A DNA stretch of 24,989 nucleotides, taken from DATADD01 sp046262355. GTDB taxonomy: Bacteria > Actinomycetota > CADDZG01 > WHSQ01. The position numbers and the translations under genes are program-made. Where the stretch lies: the NCBI GenBank assembly GCA_046262355.1, contig JBHEMX010000095.1, positions 1 through 24,989 of the forward strand. The letters are read 5' to 3'. The notes beneath the pieces were generated by a model. That model saw only the letters and a program-made list of their open reading frames with translations, was not told the origin of the DNA and searched no databases. Position 1 is the stretch's first letter; every line of letters begins with the position of its first letter. Of this stretch, positions 7,437 through 15,209 are shown piece after piece.

Positions 7437-8933
7437 TTGCTGACGGCGACCATCTTCATCCCGCTTGTCGCCGCGCTCGGCTTCGCGTTGCTCCCGGGGA
7501 CCAGCGACGACGGCGGGCGTCGGATCACGACCATGCGTGTCGCCGCCACGGTCGTGGCTGCGCTCCCCGTGGTTCTGCTGGTCGTTGCGTGGCTACGCTT
7601 CGACGGCAGCGGCGGGTTCGAGCTCGTCGAGTCGGCGCGCTGGATCCCAACGCTCGGTGTCGGCTACAAGGTTGGGATCGATGGAGTGTCCCTTCCACTC
7701 ACCGCGATGGCCGCGCTGCTGTTCGTTGCGTCGATCGCCTATCCCGTCGACTTCCGCGGCCGCGCCCCTCGGTACCTGGCACTGATGTTGTTCCTCGAGG
7801 GCGTTTCGCTCGGCGTGTTCCTCGCGCTCGACATGTTTCTGTTCTACGTCTTCTGGGATCTGAGTCTCGTCGGCATGTTCTTTCTCATCGGCGCGTGGGG
7901 CCATGACGGTGCTCAGCGGAGCGCGCTCAAGTTCTTCCTCTATACCCTCGCCGGGTCGCTGGCGCTGTTGCTGGGGATCATCGGCATCTACCTTCAGACC
8001 GAGCCGCGCACCTTTGACATCCCGACCATCATCGAGCAGGGGGTTCTTCCCGCGAGCGGCCTCTACTCCACGCTCGTGTTCCTCGGGATGTTCCTCGGGT
8101 TTGCGATCAAGACCCCGATGGTCCCGTTCCACACGTGGCTTCCGCCCGCGCACGTCGACGCGCCGGCTCCCGCCTCGGCGATCCTTGCCGGAGTGCTGCT
8201 GAAGATGGGCACCTATGGGTTCTTTCGCTTCATGATGCAGATGCTCCCGGGAACCTTCGAGCGCTTCGCTCCCGCGCTCGGAGTTCTGGCGGTCATCTCG
8301 ATCCTCTACGGCGCATTCGTCGCCCTCGCGCAAACGAACCTCAAGCGGCTGATCGCCTACACCAGCGTCAACCACATGGGCTACGTCATCCTCGGGCTCT
8401 CCGCCGCCGGATGGGCGGTCGCGGGAGAGGAACGCGCCCAGGCGATCGCGCTGACCGGTGCGGTCGTCGAAATGGTCGCGCACGGTCTCATCACCGGCGC
8501 CCTGTTCCTCATCTCCGGGTCGGTTCTGACGCGAGCACACACCTATGAGATCGACGAACTGGGCGGCTTAGCCGCACGTTCCCCCGCGCTCACCGGGACG
8601 ACGGTCGTCGCCGCCTTCGCCAGCCTCGGGCTGCCCGGCCTCGCAGGCTTCGTCGCGGAGTTCCAGGTCTTCGCGGGAACGCTGTCGATCCAGCCTTGGC
8701 TTGCCGCGCTGGGGTTGCCGGGCATCGTCGTGACTGCCGCACTGTTTCTGCGCATGGTGCAGAAGGTCTTCCTCGGCGCGCTGCCTGAGAGATGGCGTGA
8801 ATGGAGCGAGCTCTCGCCGGTCGAGACCGCGTCTCTCGGCACCCTTCTCGCCATGGTCGTGGTGATCGGCGTGGTTCCGTTCTGGCTGCTCGATGTGATC
8901 GACAGCGCGGCCAGCGCGTTCACCGGGTCATGA
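7437..8933 (+). CDS. nuoM: NADH-quinone oxidoreductase subunit M, antiporter-like
   Basis: This 498-aa subunit starts at TTG 7437; AAGGAGA lies eight bases upstream and no in-frame ATG or GTG is nearby. The channel lysine is kept in GFAIKTPMVPFHTWLPPAH, and helices 7-8 carry DAPAPASAILAGVLLKMGTYG. The helix-5 acid is Asp (FWDLSLVGMFFL) where most NuoM have Glu. A later membrane acid is in GFVAEFQVF. A 25-bp gap separates it from nuoL, the largest gap in the cluster. Confidence 0.95.
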   Translation: MLTATIFIPLVAALGFALLPGTSDDGGRRITTMRVAATVVAALPVVLLVVAWLRFDGSGGFELVESARWIPTLGVGYKVGIDGVSLPLTAMAALLFVASIAYPVDFRGRAPRYLALMLFLEGVSLGVFLALDMFLFYVFWDLSLVGMFFLIGAWGHDGAQRSALKFFLYTLAGSLALLLGIIGIYLQTEPRTFDIPTIIEQGVLPASGLYSTLVFLGMFLGFAIKTPMVPFHTWLPPAHVDAPAPASAILAGVLLKMGTYGFFRFMMQMLPGTFERFAPALGVLAVISILYGAFVALAQTNLKRLIAYTSVNHMGYVILGLSAAGWAVAGEERAQAIALTGAVVEMVAHGLITGALFLISGSVLTRAHTYEIDELGGLAARSPALTGTTVVAAFASLGLPGLAGFVAEFQVFAGTLSIQPWLAALGLPGIVVTAALFLRMVQKVFLGALPERWREWSELSPVETASLGTLLAMVVVIGVVPFWLLDVIDSAASAFTGS

Positions 8934-10366
8934 TGCAGCAAGAGATGACCCGGGAGATGATCGCCTCGCTCGGCGACATCGTTCCCGAACTCATCCTGCT
9001 CGGCGGGGCCATCGTGATCCTGCTGTTCGCCCTGTTCGCGCCGCGCCGTGCTCAGATCGGAGCCGCCCTGCTTGCGCTCGCCACGACGGTCATCGCGGCA
9101 GCCGCGACCGTCGCGATGTTCGGTGGCGGCCAGTCGTTGACCTTCTTCGAAACCTATTCCACCGACGATGTCGCCCTTGCCGCCAAGCTGATCATCTTGG
9201 CGGGGACCATCGCCGTTATCGCACTGTCGATTCCGTGGTTCGCCCGCGATCCTCGTCACGGCGAGTACTACACGATGCTGGTGCTCTCCTCGCTGGGGGC
9301 GGCCTTGCTAGCTGGTGCGACCGACCTCATGGAGATCGTCATGGCGATCGTTCTGTCGTCGGCTACCGGCTACATCCTGGTCGCCTACCACCGCCGTTCG
9401 AAGCTCGCGTCTGAAGCCGCCATCAAGTACTTCCTCATCTCCGCCCTCACCAGCTCCACCATGTTGATAGGAGTGGCGCTGCTCTTTGGGCTCGCCGGCA
9501 CGACCACGCTGAGCGGTCTGCGAGATGGCTTGCCGGGCGATGCCGCGGCCTTGGTCGTCGGCGCGGCTCTCGTCGTCACCGCGCTCGCGTTCAAGATGGG
9601 GTCGGTTCCCGCCCACGCGTGGATGCCCGACGTCGCGCAGGGCGCGCCGGCACCGGTCGCGGCCTTCGTCACCACCGTTCCCAAGGTCGGGGGACTCATA
9701 GCTCTAGCGCGCCTCGTAAGCGTGCTACCCGACACGATCGGGTGGAGGCCGCTCGTCGCGCTTCTGGCCGCAGCGACGATGACCCTGGGCAATCTCGCGG
9801 CCCTGTGGCAAGACGACGTCCGCCGCCTGCTGGGGTGGTCGGCAGTGTCGCAGACCGGCTACGCGCTCATGGCCCTGGCCGCGCTCGGGCGCAGCGATCT
9901 CGCCATCCCCTCTCTCATGTTCTTCCTCTTCGCCTATGTCGTGGCGAACATCGCCGCGTTCGGCGTGGTCGTGGAACTGCGGGGACGCACCGACCGGGCC
10001 TCGTATGCGGGCCTTGCGCGGGCTCGCCCCCTGCTGGCGATGTCGCTCGTGATCGCGTTCCTGTCTCTGATCGGCATCCCTCCGCTCATCGGCTTCGGCG
10101 CCAAGCTCGCGCTGTTCACTGCGGCGATCGAAGCGCACTACGAGTGGCTGGCGGTCGTGGCCGCGATCAACACGGTCGTGTCGATCTTCTACTACGCCCG
10201 TGTGATGGCACCCGCCTACTTCGACGACCTCGCCGCGCCCGTTCCGGTGCTGGGCGCATGGGCAGCTTGGGCGACGTATGTCCTGACGGGCATCCTGATA
10301 GCCGCAGGGATCGCGGCGGAACCCGTGCTCGACGGTCTGCGCGCCGCGTTGCTACTTCCGCAGTAG
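8930..10366 (+). CDS. nuoN: NADH-quinone oxidoreductase subunit N, antiporter-like
   Basis: This 478-aa subunit starts at ATG 8930, overlapping the nuoM stop; a second ATG follows at once. The NuoN order is clear: AYHRRSKLASEAAIKYF, then AFKMGSVPAHAWMPDV with its lysine, APAPVAAFVTTVPKVGG, and GFGAKLALF with the terminal lysine. The helix-5 glutamate common in NuoN appears replaced (IVLSSATGY), which would alter this channel. It is the last gene of the operon and is followed by a hairpin. Confidence 0.94.
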   Translation: MMQQEMTREMIASLGDIVPELILLGGAIVILLFALFAPRRAQIGAALLALATTVIAAAATVAMFGGGQSLTFFETYSTDDVALAAKLIILAGTIAVIALSIPWFARDPRHGEYYTMLVLSSLGAALLAGATDLMEIVMAIVLSSATGYILVAYHRRSKLASEAAIKYFLISALTSSTMLIGVALLFGLAGTTTLSGLRDGLPGDAAALVVGAALVVTALAFKMGSVPAHAWMPDVAQGAPAPVAAFVTTVPKVGGLIALARLVSVLPDTIGWRPLVALLAAATMTLGNLAALWQDDVRRLLGWSAVSQTGYALMALAALGRSDLAIPSLMFFLFAYVVANIAAFGVVVELRGRTDRASYAGLARARPLLAMSLVIAFLSLIGIPPLIGFGAKLALFTAAIEAHYEWLAVVAAINTVVSIFYYARVMAPAYFDDLAAPVPVLGAWAAWATYVLTGILIAAGIAAEPVLDGLRAALLLPQ

Positions 10367-10379
10367 CTCTGCCGCCCGA

Positions 10380-10398
10380 GCCCGGCCCCTTGCCGGGC
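10380..10398. terminator. Hairpin between convergent nuoN and tlpA
   Basis: GCCCGGC and GCCGGGC form a perfect 7-bp stem with a five-base loop (CCCTT), 13 bp after the nuoN stop and 29 bp from the end of the convergent tlpA. There is no T-run, so it may be a weak, factor-assisted or bidirectional terminator. Confidence 0.5.
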
Positions 10399-10427
10399 GT
10401 CGCCGATGGTTGCGCCGGTCGGCCTAC

Positions 10428-11063
10428 TCAGCGATCCTCGGTCGTAGCGTCGGCTCGCCGGATGAGGATCTCGATGTTAGAAACCAGCTCATCCTCTGAG
10501 ATCGCTCCCAAGATGACGGTTCCTTGCTGATCGCCGGTCTCGGCGCCCGAGATGGCTTCGATGAAGGTCCAGCGGTGGTCCACGAAGAACGTCTCCGGCA
10601 GACCCTTGACCCCGAAGTCTCGGGTCAAGCCCTGATCGAGATCGCGCACGATCGGATAGGTGAGGTCGAACTCCTCGACGAAGCGCTTGGCGTCGCTCTC
10701 GGCGTCTTTGATGTTGACGCCGAGGAAGACGACTCCCTGGTCGCTATAGGCCCGCCACGTCTTCTCGAGCAGCGGCGCCTCCTCTCGACACGGGATGCAC
10801 CAAGACGCCCAGAAGTTGATGACAACCGGCTTGCCCCGCAGGTCCTCGTCGGTGAGCTTTCCGCTCCCATCGAGGAGAGGGAGCTCGAAGTTGGGAGCCG
10901 CGCTCCCAGACTCGGCTTGCGACCCGGTGCGCGCAAGGCCGATCCACAACACCCCGATGAATGCGAGTGCAGGAACGATCGCTACGAGGATCCGAAACGA
11001 TCGCAATCTCGATCCTCGAGCACCTTCGGGGCGCAGGATGTCGGCGCCCAGGGGCTCGCTCAC
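10428..11063 (-). CDS. TlpA/ResA-type membrane-anchored thioredoxin
   Basis: This 211-aa protein starts at GTG 11063, overlapping the ccdA stop as GTGA. It has an anchor helix at residues 24-43 and then a thioredoxin fold outside the membrane. The active site is WCIPC (Cys89, Cys92) after VVINFWAS, and the cis-proline region is GLPETFFVD. Such proteins reduce disulfides in cytochrome c apoproteins or other exported targets, taking electrons from CcdA. Being next to ccdA supports this. The reading frame extends upstream inside ccdA, but that part is a shadow. A target cannot be named. Confidence 0.92.
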   Translation of the reverse strand: MSEPLGADILRPEGARGSRLRSFRILVAIVPALAFIGVLWIGLARTGSQAESGSAAPNFELPLLDGSGKLTDEDLRGKPVVINFWASWCIPCREEAPLLEKTWRAYSDQGVVFLGVNIKDAESDAKRFVEEFDLTYPIVRDLDQGLTRDFGVKGLPETFFVDHRWTFIEAISGAETGDQQGTVILGAISEDELVSNIEILIRRADATTEDR

Positions 11064-11923
11064 TCGGGCACCGAACCCGAGCGCTCCTGGCCGGACCATT
11101 GCCACATGGCGAGCCCGATGGCGGCCGCGACAACGGCTCCAGCCACCAGCACCGCGATGCGTCCCCCCGACGAACCTGCCGCCCTCTGCACTAGGGTTGC
11201 GAAGCGGGTCATGGCCCCTACCAGAGGGTCTCCGCTCAGCGATCGTGGAGGCGACCAGATGACGCGCGCCCAGTAGTAGGTGAGGTACGCGCCCGCGAGC
11301 AGCAGCAAACCCGACGCCACACGTCCCATGTGGGGCAGCAATCGCTTCAGACGCCGCGCCAGTCCGTCCCGGGCGAGAGCGGCTCCGAGCGACAGCGCCA
11401 TCAGCATCGTCGCCATGCCCAAGCCATAAGCGCCGAACACGATGACGCCCTCGGCGACGCTTGCCGTTGCCAGGGACGCTCCCACCAGCGCCACGAAGAT
11501 CGGAAGCGTGCACCCGAGAGAGCACAACGCATAGGCCGCGCCGAACCACACCATCGTGGCCGGCCGCCTGCGTCGTTGTATCGGGAGCGGTCGCCCGGTG
11601 CTGAGATAAAAAGCACGACCTCCGAGGCCGGCCGCCCCGCCCGCCACCATGAGGATCCCCAGCGCGAGTCCCGCCCACGGGATCAGTGTCACAAGTTGCG
11701 TCACTCCGTAGGCGATCGGGACTCCCACTACTGCGAACACCCCAAGGAATCCCGTTGATACCAGGAGACCCACGAGCAGGCCCTGGGCTACGCGCGCAGG
11801 GGCATGCGGCAGCGAAGCTTCATCGGCTCCCACATAGAAGGAAAGGAACGCCGGCAGAAGCGGGAACCCGCACGGGTTGACGCTCGCAAGCGCACCTGCG
11901 ACCAATGCCAGCGCCAGAGGCAA
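11060..11923 (-). CDS. ccdA: CcdA-type thiol-disulfide transmembrane reductase
   Basis: This 287-aa polytopic protein carries electrons from cytoplasmic thioredoxin across the membrane. Both redox cysteines are present: Cys18 in SVNPCGFPLLPAF and Cys138 in SLGCTLPIF. It is longer than basic CcdA (six helices, about 240 aa), with an extra C-terminal helix near residues 262-280. The start is TTG at 11923, preceded by AGGGAGGTAGG. It is coupled by overlap to tlpA. Together they form a cytochrome c maturation or exported-thiol repair pair. Confidence 0.9.
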   Translation of the reverse strand: MPLALALVAGALASVNPCGFPLLPAFLSFYVGADEASLPHAPARVAQGLLVGLLVSTGFLGVFAVVGVPIAYGVTQLVTLIPWAGLALGILMVAGGAAGLGGRAFYLSTGRPLPIQRRRRPATMVWFGAAYALCSLGCTLPIFVALVGASLATASVAEGVIVFGAYGLGMATMLMALSLGAALARDGLARRLKRLLPHMGRVASGLLLLAGAYLTYYWARVIWSPPRSLSGDPLVGAMTRFATLVQRAAGSSGGRIAVLVAGAVVAAAIGLAMWQWSGQERSGSVPE

Positions 11924-12335
11924 CTTCCTACCTCCCTAGGTGTGTGTGCCCCGCCGCGTGGATCGACGACGCATTCGAGCGCCCCGCATCACCGATGGCT
12001 GCGTTTCTTGTCGCTCACGTATCTCCGGAGGATGCGCGTAGGGCCTTGACGGCGGTCTTCTTCATGGCCCGCCCACTGTAGTCGGCTACGTGGGTAACCG
12101 CGCATCGGCAGCTACTTATTACCTGTCACCCGCGAAAGACCCACTCGCCCTGCGCCCTAAATGGCCGGCCTTTGCGCCTCGGGGTGGCCTCAGATGCAGA
12201 ACAGCGTCCCAAGTGCGGTACAGCCAGGCCCCGTCCCCAGACTCGTCGGTCGAGCGATAGTTTTCGTCGTCCTCCTCGCCTGACGGATGCCAGCACCACT
12301 GCAGACGACCCCGCACCGGGGCACGGGAGGACAAC
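11924..12335. other. Gene-poor gap upstream of ccdA with one repeat copy
   Basis: No convincing gene was found. Positions 11993-12020 carry a close match to the GTAC-stem repeat at 14185-14212 (opposite strand). A minus-strand frame across 12119-12296 has an acidic stretch containing WHPSGEEDDENYRSTDE that looks protein-like but lacks a start and a homologue I can name; it may be a relic. Confidence 0.4.
11993..12050 (+). repeat. GTAC-centred stem-loop repeat, diverged copy
   Basis: The first 27 bases (GATGGCTGCGTTTCTTGTCG and on) match the minus-strand repeat at 14120-14215. The central stem is degraded here (TCTCCGGAGGAT replaces the GTAC stem), so it may be a decayed copy. Confidence 0.45.
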
Positions 12336-12581
12336 GTGGCGCGATCCACGTTGAGCAGCGTCTTGCTCGCCAGCAGCGATCCTGAGCGGCTGCGTGCCTG
12401 GTACATCGCCGCATTGGCGCCCGAGAAAGACGCGCGCGTCAATGGGCATCTGACCCTCGGATTGGGCGGGTTCTACGTACTGATCGATAGTCCCGACGAT
12501 GTCACGGTTAGGAACCCCGACCCCGGCCGGATGATCCTCAACTTCGACGTGGACGACGCTCCCGCCGTCGCATTTCGATGA
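12336..12581 (+). pseudogene. Truncated VOC (glyoxalase/bleomycin-resistance) family gene
   Basis: GTG at 12336 has GGGAGG five bases upstream. The 81-aa product begins like small VOC proteins (SSVLLASSDPERLRAWY, then LGGFYVLIDSPDDV and MILNFDVDDAPAV) but stops after the first two thirds. The family usually runs to about 110-130 aa, and the terminal beta strands with their metal-ligand glutamate are absent. The downstream sequence does not restore them in any frame I checked. It is a remnant, or a half-size protein needing a partner. Confidence 0.6.
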
Positions 12582-12635
12582 AGACTTGTGCGCCGATTCC
12601 CGGGGCAACTCTTCGGACACACTCGTGCGGTGCTC

Positions 12636-12661
12636 TCGAAAGACTTGTCCGGCATCACCTC
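12636..12661. repeat. Dispersed ACTTG repeat, copy 1
   Basis: TCGAAAGACTTGTCCGGCAT followed by CACCTC, located just past the end of the broken toxin gene. It is followed by GTTTCCCCACG, which resembles the flank of the copy at 16898 (CTTCCCCACC). Confidence 0.5.
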
Positions 12662-12675
12662 GTTTCCCCACGCCC

Positions 12676-12960
12676 AGCGTGGTCGATACACATCAGCTCT
12701 GTGATCAATCGAGAGGATATTCACGATTTCTGCATCCGGATCGATCCCGTATACGACCCGGTAGTCGCCCCGGCGTGCACTGTGGCAACCCGCCAGTTCG
12801 AAGTGAAGGGCGCGTGGCCAACGCGCCGTTCTGGGTTCTCCATCAACGGGCCGTAGATGAACTCAACGGCGGCGGTCGCGACCTTCTCGGGTAGTCGGTT
12901 TAGGGCTCGTCGAGCTGTCGGCGACCACTCGATCTTGTAGCGGATTCTCCGCCCGCTCAC
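12676..12960 (-). pseudogene. Frameshifted RelE/ParE-type toxin gene
   Basis: GTG at 12960 overlaps the antitoxin stop (GTGA). The first frame encodes a RelE-type start (RYKIEWSPTARRALNRLPEKV) as far as ENPERRVGHA. A different frame then continues the fold: ALHFELAG, RRGDYRVVYGID and NILSIDHRADVYRPR. The two halves join near 12808-12815, where two extra bases (or one missing base) break the gene. The intact protein would be a ribosome-dependent mRNA interferase. The broken frame should make no active toxin. Confidence 0.82.
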
Positions 12961-13235
12961 TTACTGCGGATGAGACGCAGTGCTTCGTCCTTGAGTCGAA
13001 CACCCTTTCCCTCCGCGACCTCCGTTTGAGCTTTGCGGATCTCTTCATCGCCTTGGGGTCGCTGAGGATCTCGAGCGTGTCCTCCAATGACTCGAGGTCC
13101 TCGATACTCATGATGACCGCAGATGGGTTGCCGAGTTTCGTGATCACGATGCCCGTGTAGACGTTCGATGCGATCTACCAGCTCCGAAAGCCGATTCTTG
13201 ACGTCACCTAGAGCCACGTGCTCCGAAAGCGTCAT
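12957..13235 (-). pseudogene. Frameshifted Phd/YefM-type antitoxin gene
   Basis: ATG at 13235 begins with LGDVKNRLSELVDRIER, typical of Phd/YefM antitoxins. The middle of the protein lies in another frame (ITKLGNPSAVIMSIEDLESLEDTLEILSDPKAM). The end returns to the first frame (EIRKAQTEVAEGKGVRLKDEALRLIRSK, about 85 codons from the start). At least two indels near 13150-13165 and 13035-13050 are needed. The intact pair would be autoregulated, with this gene first and the toxin overlapping its stop. Confidence 0.78.
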
Positions 13236-13372
13236 GGCTATAACTATGGCCAAATTTCCTAAGGGGTGCAACCGCACGGATGCGAGTCCCCGAGCCCTCT
13301 GGCATCGGTGACCATCAAAATGGGTCGATCAAATCGGCGCCATCAACGGGAATTACATTCGTCCCCGACGCG

Positions 13373-13726
13373 TTATGGCGTCTCGACTGGTGGTGCCGTT
13401 GAACGCACCTGACTGACCACCACACCGACGATGACCACAACTGCGAGAGGGGTCATGAAGATGATCCAGAACCAGATCGCGGCCAACGCGGTGCCGACGA
13501 GAATCAGGGCATTCCCAAGCCCACGAGCACTCGGCCGACTCCAGAGTCCGGCAACAAGCGCGGCGGCACCCCCGAGAGAAAGCACGACGCCGGCCGCCGT
13601 ACTTTCGGCGTCGAGGAGATTGGATGTTCCCTCTCCAAAGATGAACGCAAGGGCGACACCAAATTGCGAAAGCGCAAGCACTGCCGCCAATGGGGCCCAC
13701 CAAGCTTGTTTGAGGCTTCGCGTCAT
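13373..13726 (-). CDS. Hypothetical four-helix membrane protein, 117 aa
   Basis: ATG at 13726 follows GGAAGG seven bases upstream. Four hydrophobic segments occur at about residues 10-30, 41-62, 69-85 and 87-105, with short polar loops. No family was recognised. It stands alone among decayed genes, but its frame is intact, which suggests it is still used. Confidence 0.6.
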   Translation of the reverse strand: MTRSLKQAWWAPLAAVLALSQFGVALAFIFGEGTSNLLDAESTAAGVVLSLGGAAALVAGLWSRPSARGLGNALILVGTALAAIWFWIIFMTPLAVVVIVGVVVSQVRSTAPPVETP

Positions 13727-14252
13727 TGGGCTTCCTTCCGTGGAGGAGGACGCAAATGCTGCCCCCTGTCCTTAGTACAGGCGAACACTGTTCCAGGGTC
13801 GCAGTACAACCCTTCTTGCCAGTCTGCTCCTGAACCCATAAAACCACAACCGAGACGCTGAATCAGGCTTCAAATTTGCTTTAAGTGCGACAAGACTTGT
13901 GGGGCCAGAAGGACAGATCGGCGCGCTCGAAGGATGCGAACACTTAGTGCGCTTAGCGATAGTTGAGTTCCCGGGGAGACCTCACGGTCTTTCTGACTGA
14001 GGCTGGGTCGGCGACGGAAAATCTTAGCAAATGGTTAGCAGATCGCACATGAAACCTCTGATTGATTGACGACAACGCGCACCAACACTCGCCAGTGCTC
14101 CTGCGCGGAAGTAACGTCGGCAACCAGGGCGGCACTGCGCGGTGAGGGCAAGGCGCGAGGAGTCGTGCGTACCCGCAGGGTACGTGCGCGACGAGCAACG
14201 CAGCCATCGCCGATGAGGGCCGTTCTGGGGCGACGGGACTTACGCAAAGGCA
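13727..14252. other. Gene-free stretch with stem-loop repeat
   Basis: No gene is supported. It holds a direct repeat TTAGCA at 14024 and 14035 (11-bp spacing). Near 14165-14187 there is a palindrome, CGTACCC-GCA-GGGTACG, set inside a longer sequence that recurs near 12,000 on the other strand. No tRNA-like fold or promoter could be supported. Confidence 0.4.
14120..14215 (-). repeat. GTAC-centred stem-loop repeat, main copy
   Basis: Read on the minus strand, it begins GATGGCTGCGTTGCTCGTCG, then CGCACGTACC, and runs through a 7-bp perfect stem with loop TGC. A diverged copy is at 11993-12020 on the plus strand; about 24 of its first 27 bases match. It lies in an intergenic gap and may belong to a family of palindromic dispersed repeats. 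Confidence 0.5.
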
Positions 14253-14446
14253 CTAGTCGTCGTCGATGACCTTAGATTCTCGGAGGGCAACCAGGGCGTC
14301 GTGCAACGCGATCACCGCTGCGTCAGCATCCTCCCGCTCGTCGACGCTCAGCTCCACCCACAAGGCATCGCGTTCGTAGTACCAGCGCTCGACCTCTCGC
14401 GCAGGTCAAGGAGCGCCCTTATTGGAGCCCCGCGTTCAGCCTCCAT
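14253..14446 (-). pseudogene. Frameshifted small hypothetical gene next to VapC
   Basis: ATG at 14446 starts 12 bp after the vapC-like stop on the same strand. Seventeen codons (ending LLDLRE) are followed by two extra bases (AG), after which another frame gives an acidic product: VERWYYERDALWVELSV, DEREDADAAVIALHDALV and a final IDDD. Corrected, it would be about 63 aa. The composition looks like a real small acidic protein. Its function is unknown. Confidence 0.5.
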
Positions 14447-14458
14447 GCTCCGTCGGGA

Positions 14459-14806
14459 TCACTTCTGTGAAGCAAGCCGCAGGCCTTTGACCTTGCGGAA
14501 GTCTCTAGCATTGCGGGTCACGAGCTGACGCCGCGTTACGAGGGCAGTCGCGGCGATGAGCGCGTCGGGCAGCTTGATGCGGATTACGCGCCGGATACGC
14601 CCCGCTTGTTCCGCAACCTCGCGATCGAGCACTATCTCTTCCAGCGGGTCGAGGAAGGCGTCGAGGAGGTCCTCATCGGCTGCACCCCAGCTATAGAGCT
14701 CCGCTCGGCTGACGCACGAGTATGCGAGGTCGTCCCCAACCGGCAACGCACGACGGCCCTCGAGATGGTCGATCAGCACATCCGTGTCATAGAGCAACCT
14801 AGCCAA
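14459..14806 (-). CDS. PIN-domain (VapC-type) toxin ribonuclease
   Basis: This 115-aa PIN protein is cut back to TTG 14806, which overlaps the antitoxin stop; the longer reading frame runs into the antitoxin gene and is rejected. The metal-binding acids are visible: LLYDTDVLIDHLEG at the start, SRAELYSW in the middle, LPDALIAATAL and then VTRNARDF near the end. VapC enzymes cleave specific RNAs, often tRNA or rRNA. The frame is intact, and it pairs with the RHH antitoxin upstream. Confidence 0.88.
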   Translation of the reverse strand: MARLLYDTDVLIDHLEGRRALPVGDDLAYSCVSRAELYSWGAADEDLLDAFLDPLEEIVLDREVAEQAGRIRRVIRIKLPDALIAATALVTRRQLVTRNARDFRKVKGLRLASQK

Positions 14807-15026
14807 AGCCGCGATCCCACTCGTCGCGAGAAGGCACCGTGATGCGCGGGATCGACCCAAAGGTTGCATCCAAATGAGCTCTCAAGTCGGCGCGACGCGA
14901 TCTGCTCTTGAGAAACTGGTCGATCGCCTCGCGGATCACCGCCGATTTCGTCGTCCCCTCGGCTTGTGCACGAGCCTGCAGCCGGCGAGTTTGATCATCA
15001 TCGAGATATATCTGGGTCCGCTTCAT
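14799..15026 (-). CDS. Ribbon-helix-helix antitoxin of VapB type
   Basis: This 75-aa protein starts at ATG 15026. Residues 1-40 form a ribbon-helix-helix DNA-binding fold (KRTQIYLDDDQTRRLQARA, then TTKSAVIREAIDQFL). The acidic/aromatic tail (SRDEWDRGFG) would wrap the toxin. There is no ribosome binding site upstream, but a palindrome with a -10-like TATACT lies just before the start, so the message may be leaderless and self-repressed. Confidence 0.86.
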   Translation of the reverse strand: MKRTQIYLDDDQTRRLQARAQAEGTTKSAVIREAIDQFLKSRSRRADLRAHLDATFGSIPRITVPSRDEWDRGFG

Positions 15027-15028
15027 GG

Positions 15029-15044
15029 TGTATATCAGTATACA
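15029..15044 (-). promoter_or_regulatory. Operator and probable -10 of the RHH-PIN pair
   Basis: TGTATA-TCAG-TATACA is a perfect inverted repeat with a four-base spacer, ending two bases before the antitoxin ATG. Read toward the gene, TATACT at 15042-15037 resembles a -10 box. This would place the transcript start at or near the ATG, giving a leaderless mRNA covered by its own repressor. Confidence 0.6.
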
Positions 15045-15157
15045 TCGTGCGGCTCGAAGAGCTCCCCCAGCGAGGTCAGATCAGCAACACCTGCTAGCCA
15101 GCGTCCAAGTTTCCGATGCCCACTTGTGCGGCATTTTCCTCAGCCGCGAGATCGGAC

Positions 15158-15209
15158 TCGAAGGACTTGTTCGGTAACCTCAAGCGAAAGGCTTGTCCGG
15201 CCTCACCTC
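15158..15209. repeat. Dispersed ACTTG repeat, tandem copies 2 and 3
   Basis: Two adjacent copies occur downstream of the second VapC gene: TCGAAGGACTTGTTCGGTAA at 15158 and GCGAAAGGCTTGTCCGGCCT at 15184. Related copies are at 12636-12661 and 16898-16926. All share the order A-rich start, (A/G)CTTG, (T/C)CGG and a final CACCTC-like end. Confidence 0.5.

Noticed and set aside
11064..11678. Extended N-terminus for the TlpA-type protein
   Set aside because: This part overlaps ccdA on the same strand in another frame; the GTG at 11063 has the usual overlap spacing and leaves a proper anchor helix.
12059..12065. Short peptide beginning MKKTAVKALRASSGDT upstream of ccdA (minus strand, from 12065)
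   Set aside because: Only about 16 codons and no good ribosome binding site. A leader peptide cannot be excluded but is not supported.
12126..12671. Minus-strand 181-codon frame opposite the VOC remnant
   Set aside because: It is antisense to the VOC motifs, and part of its start region is the broken toxin gene; no coherent domain.
13848..14252. tRNA or attachment site in the gap before the small acidic gene
   Set aside because: No cloverleaf could be drawn, and the only stem is the GTAC palindrome; no integrase gene is present.
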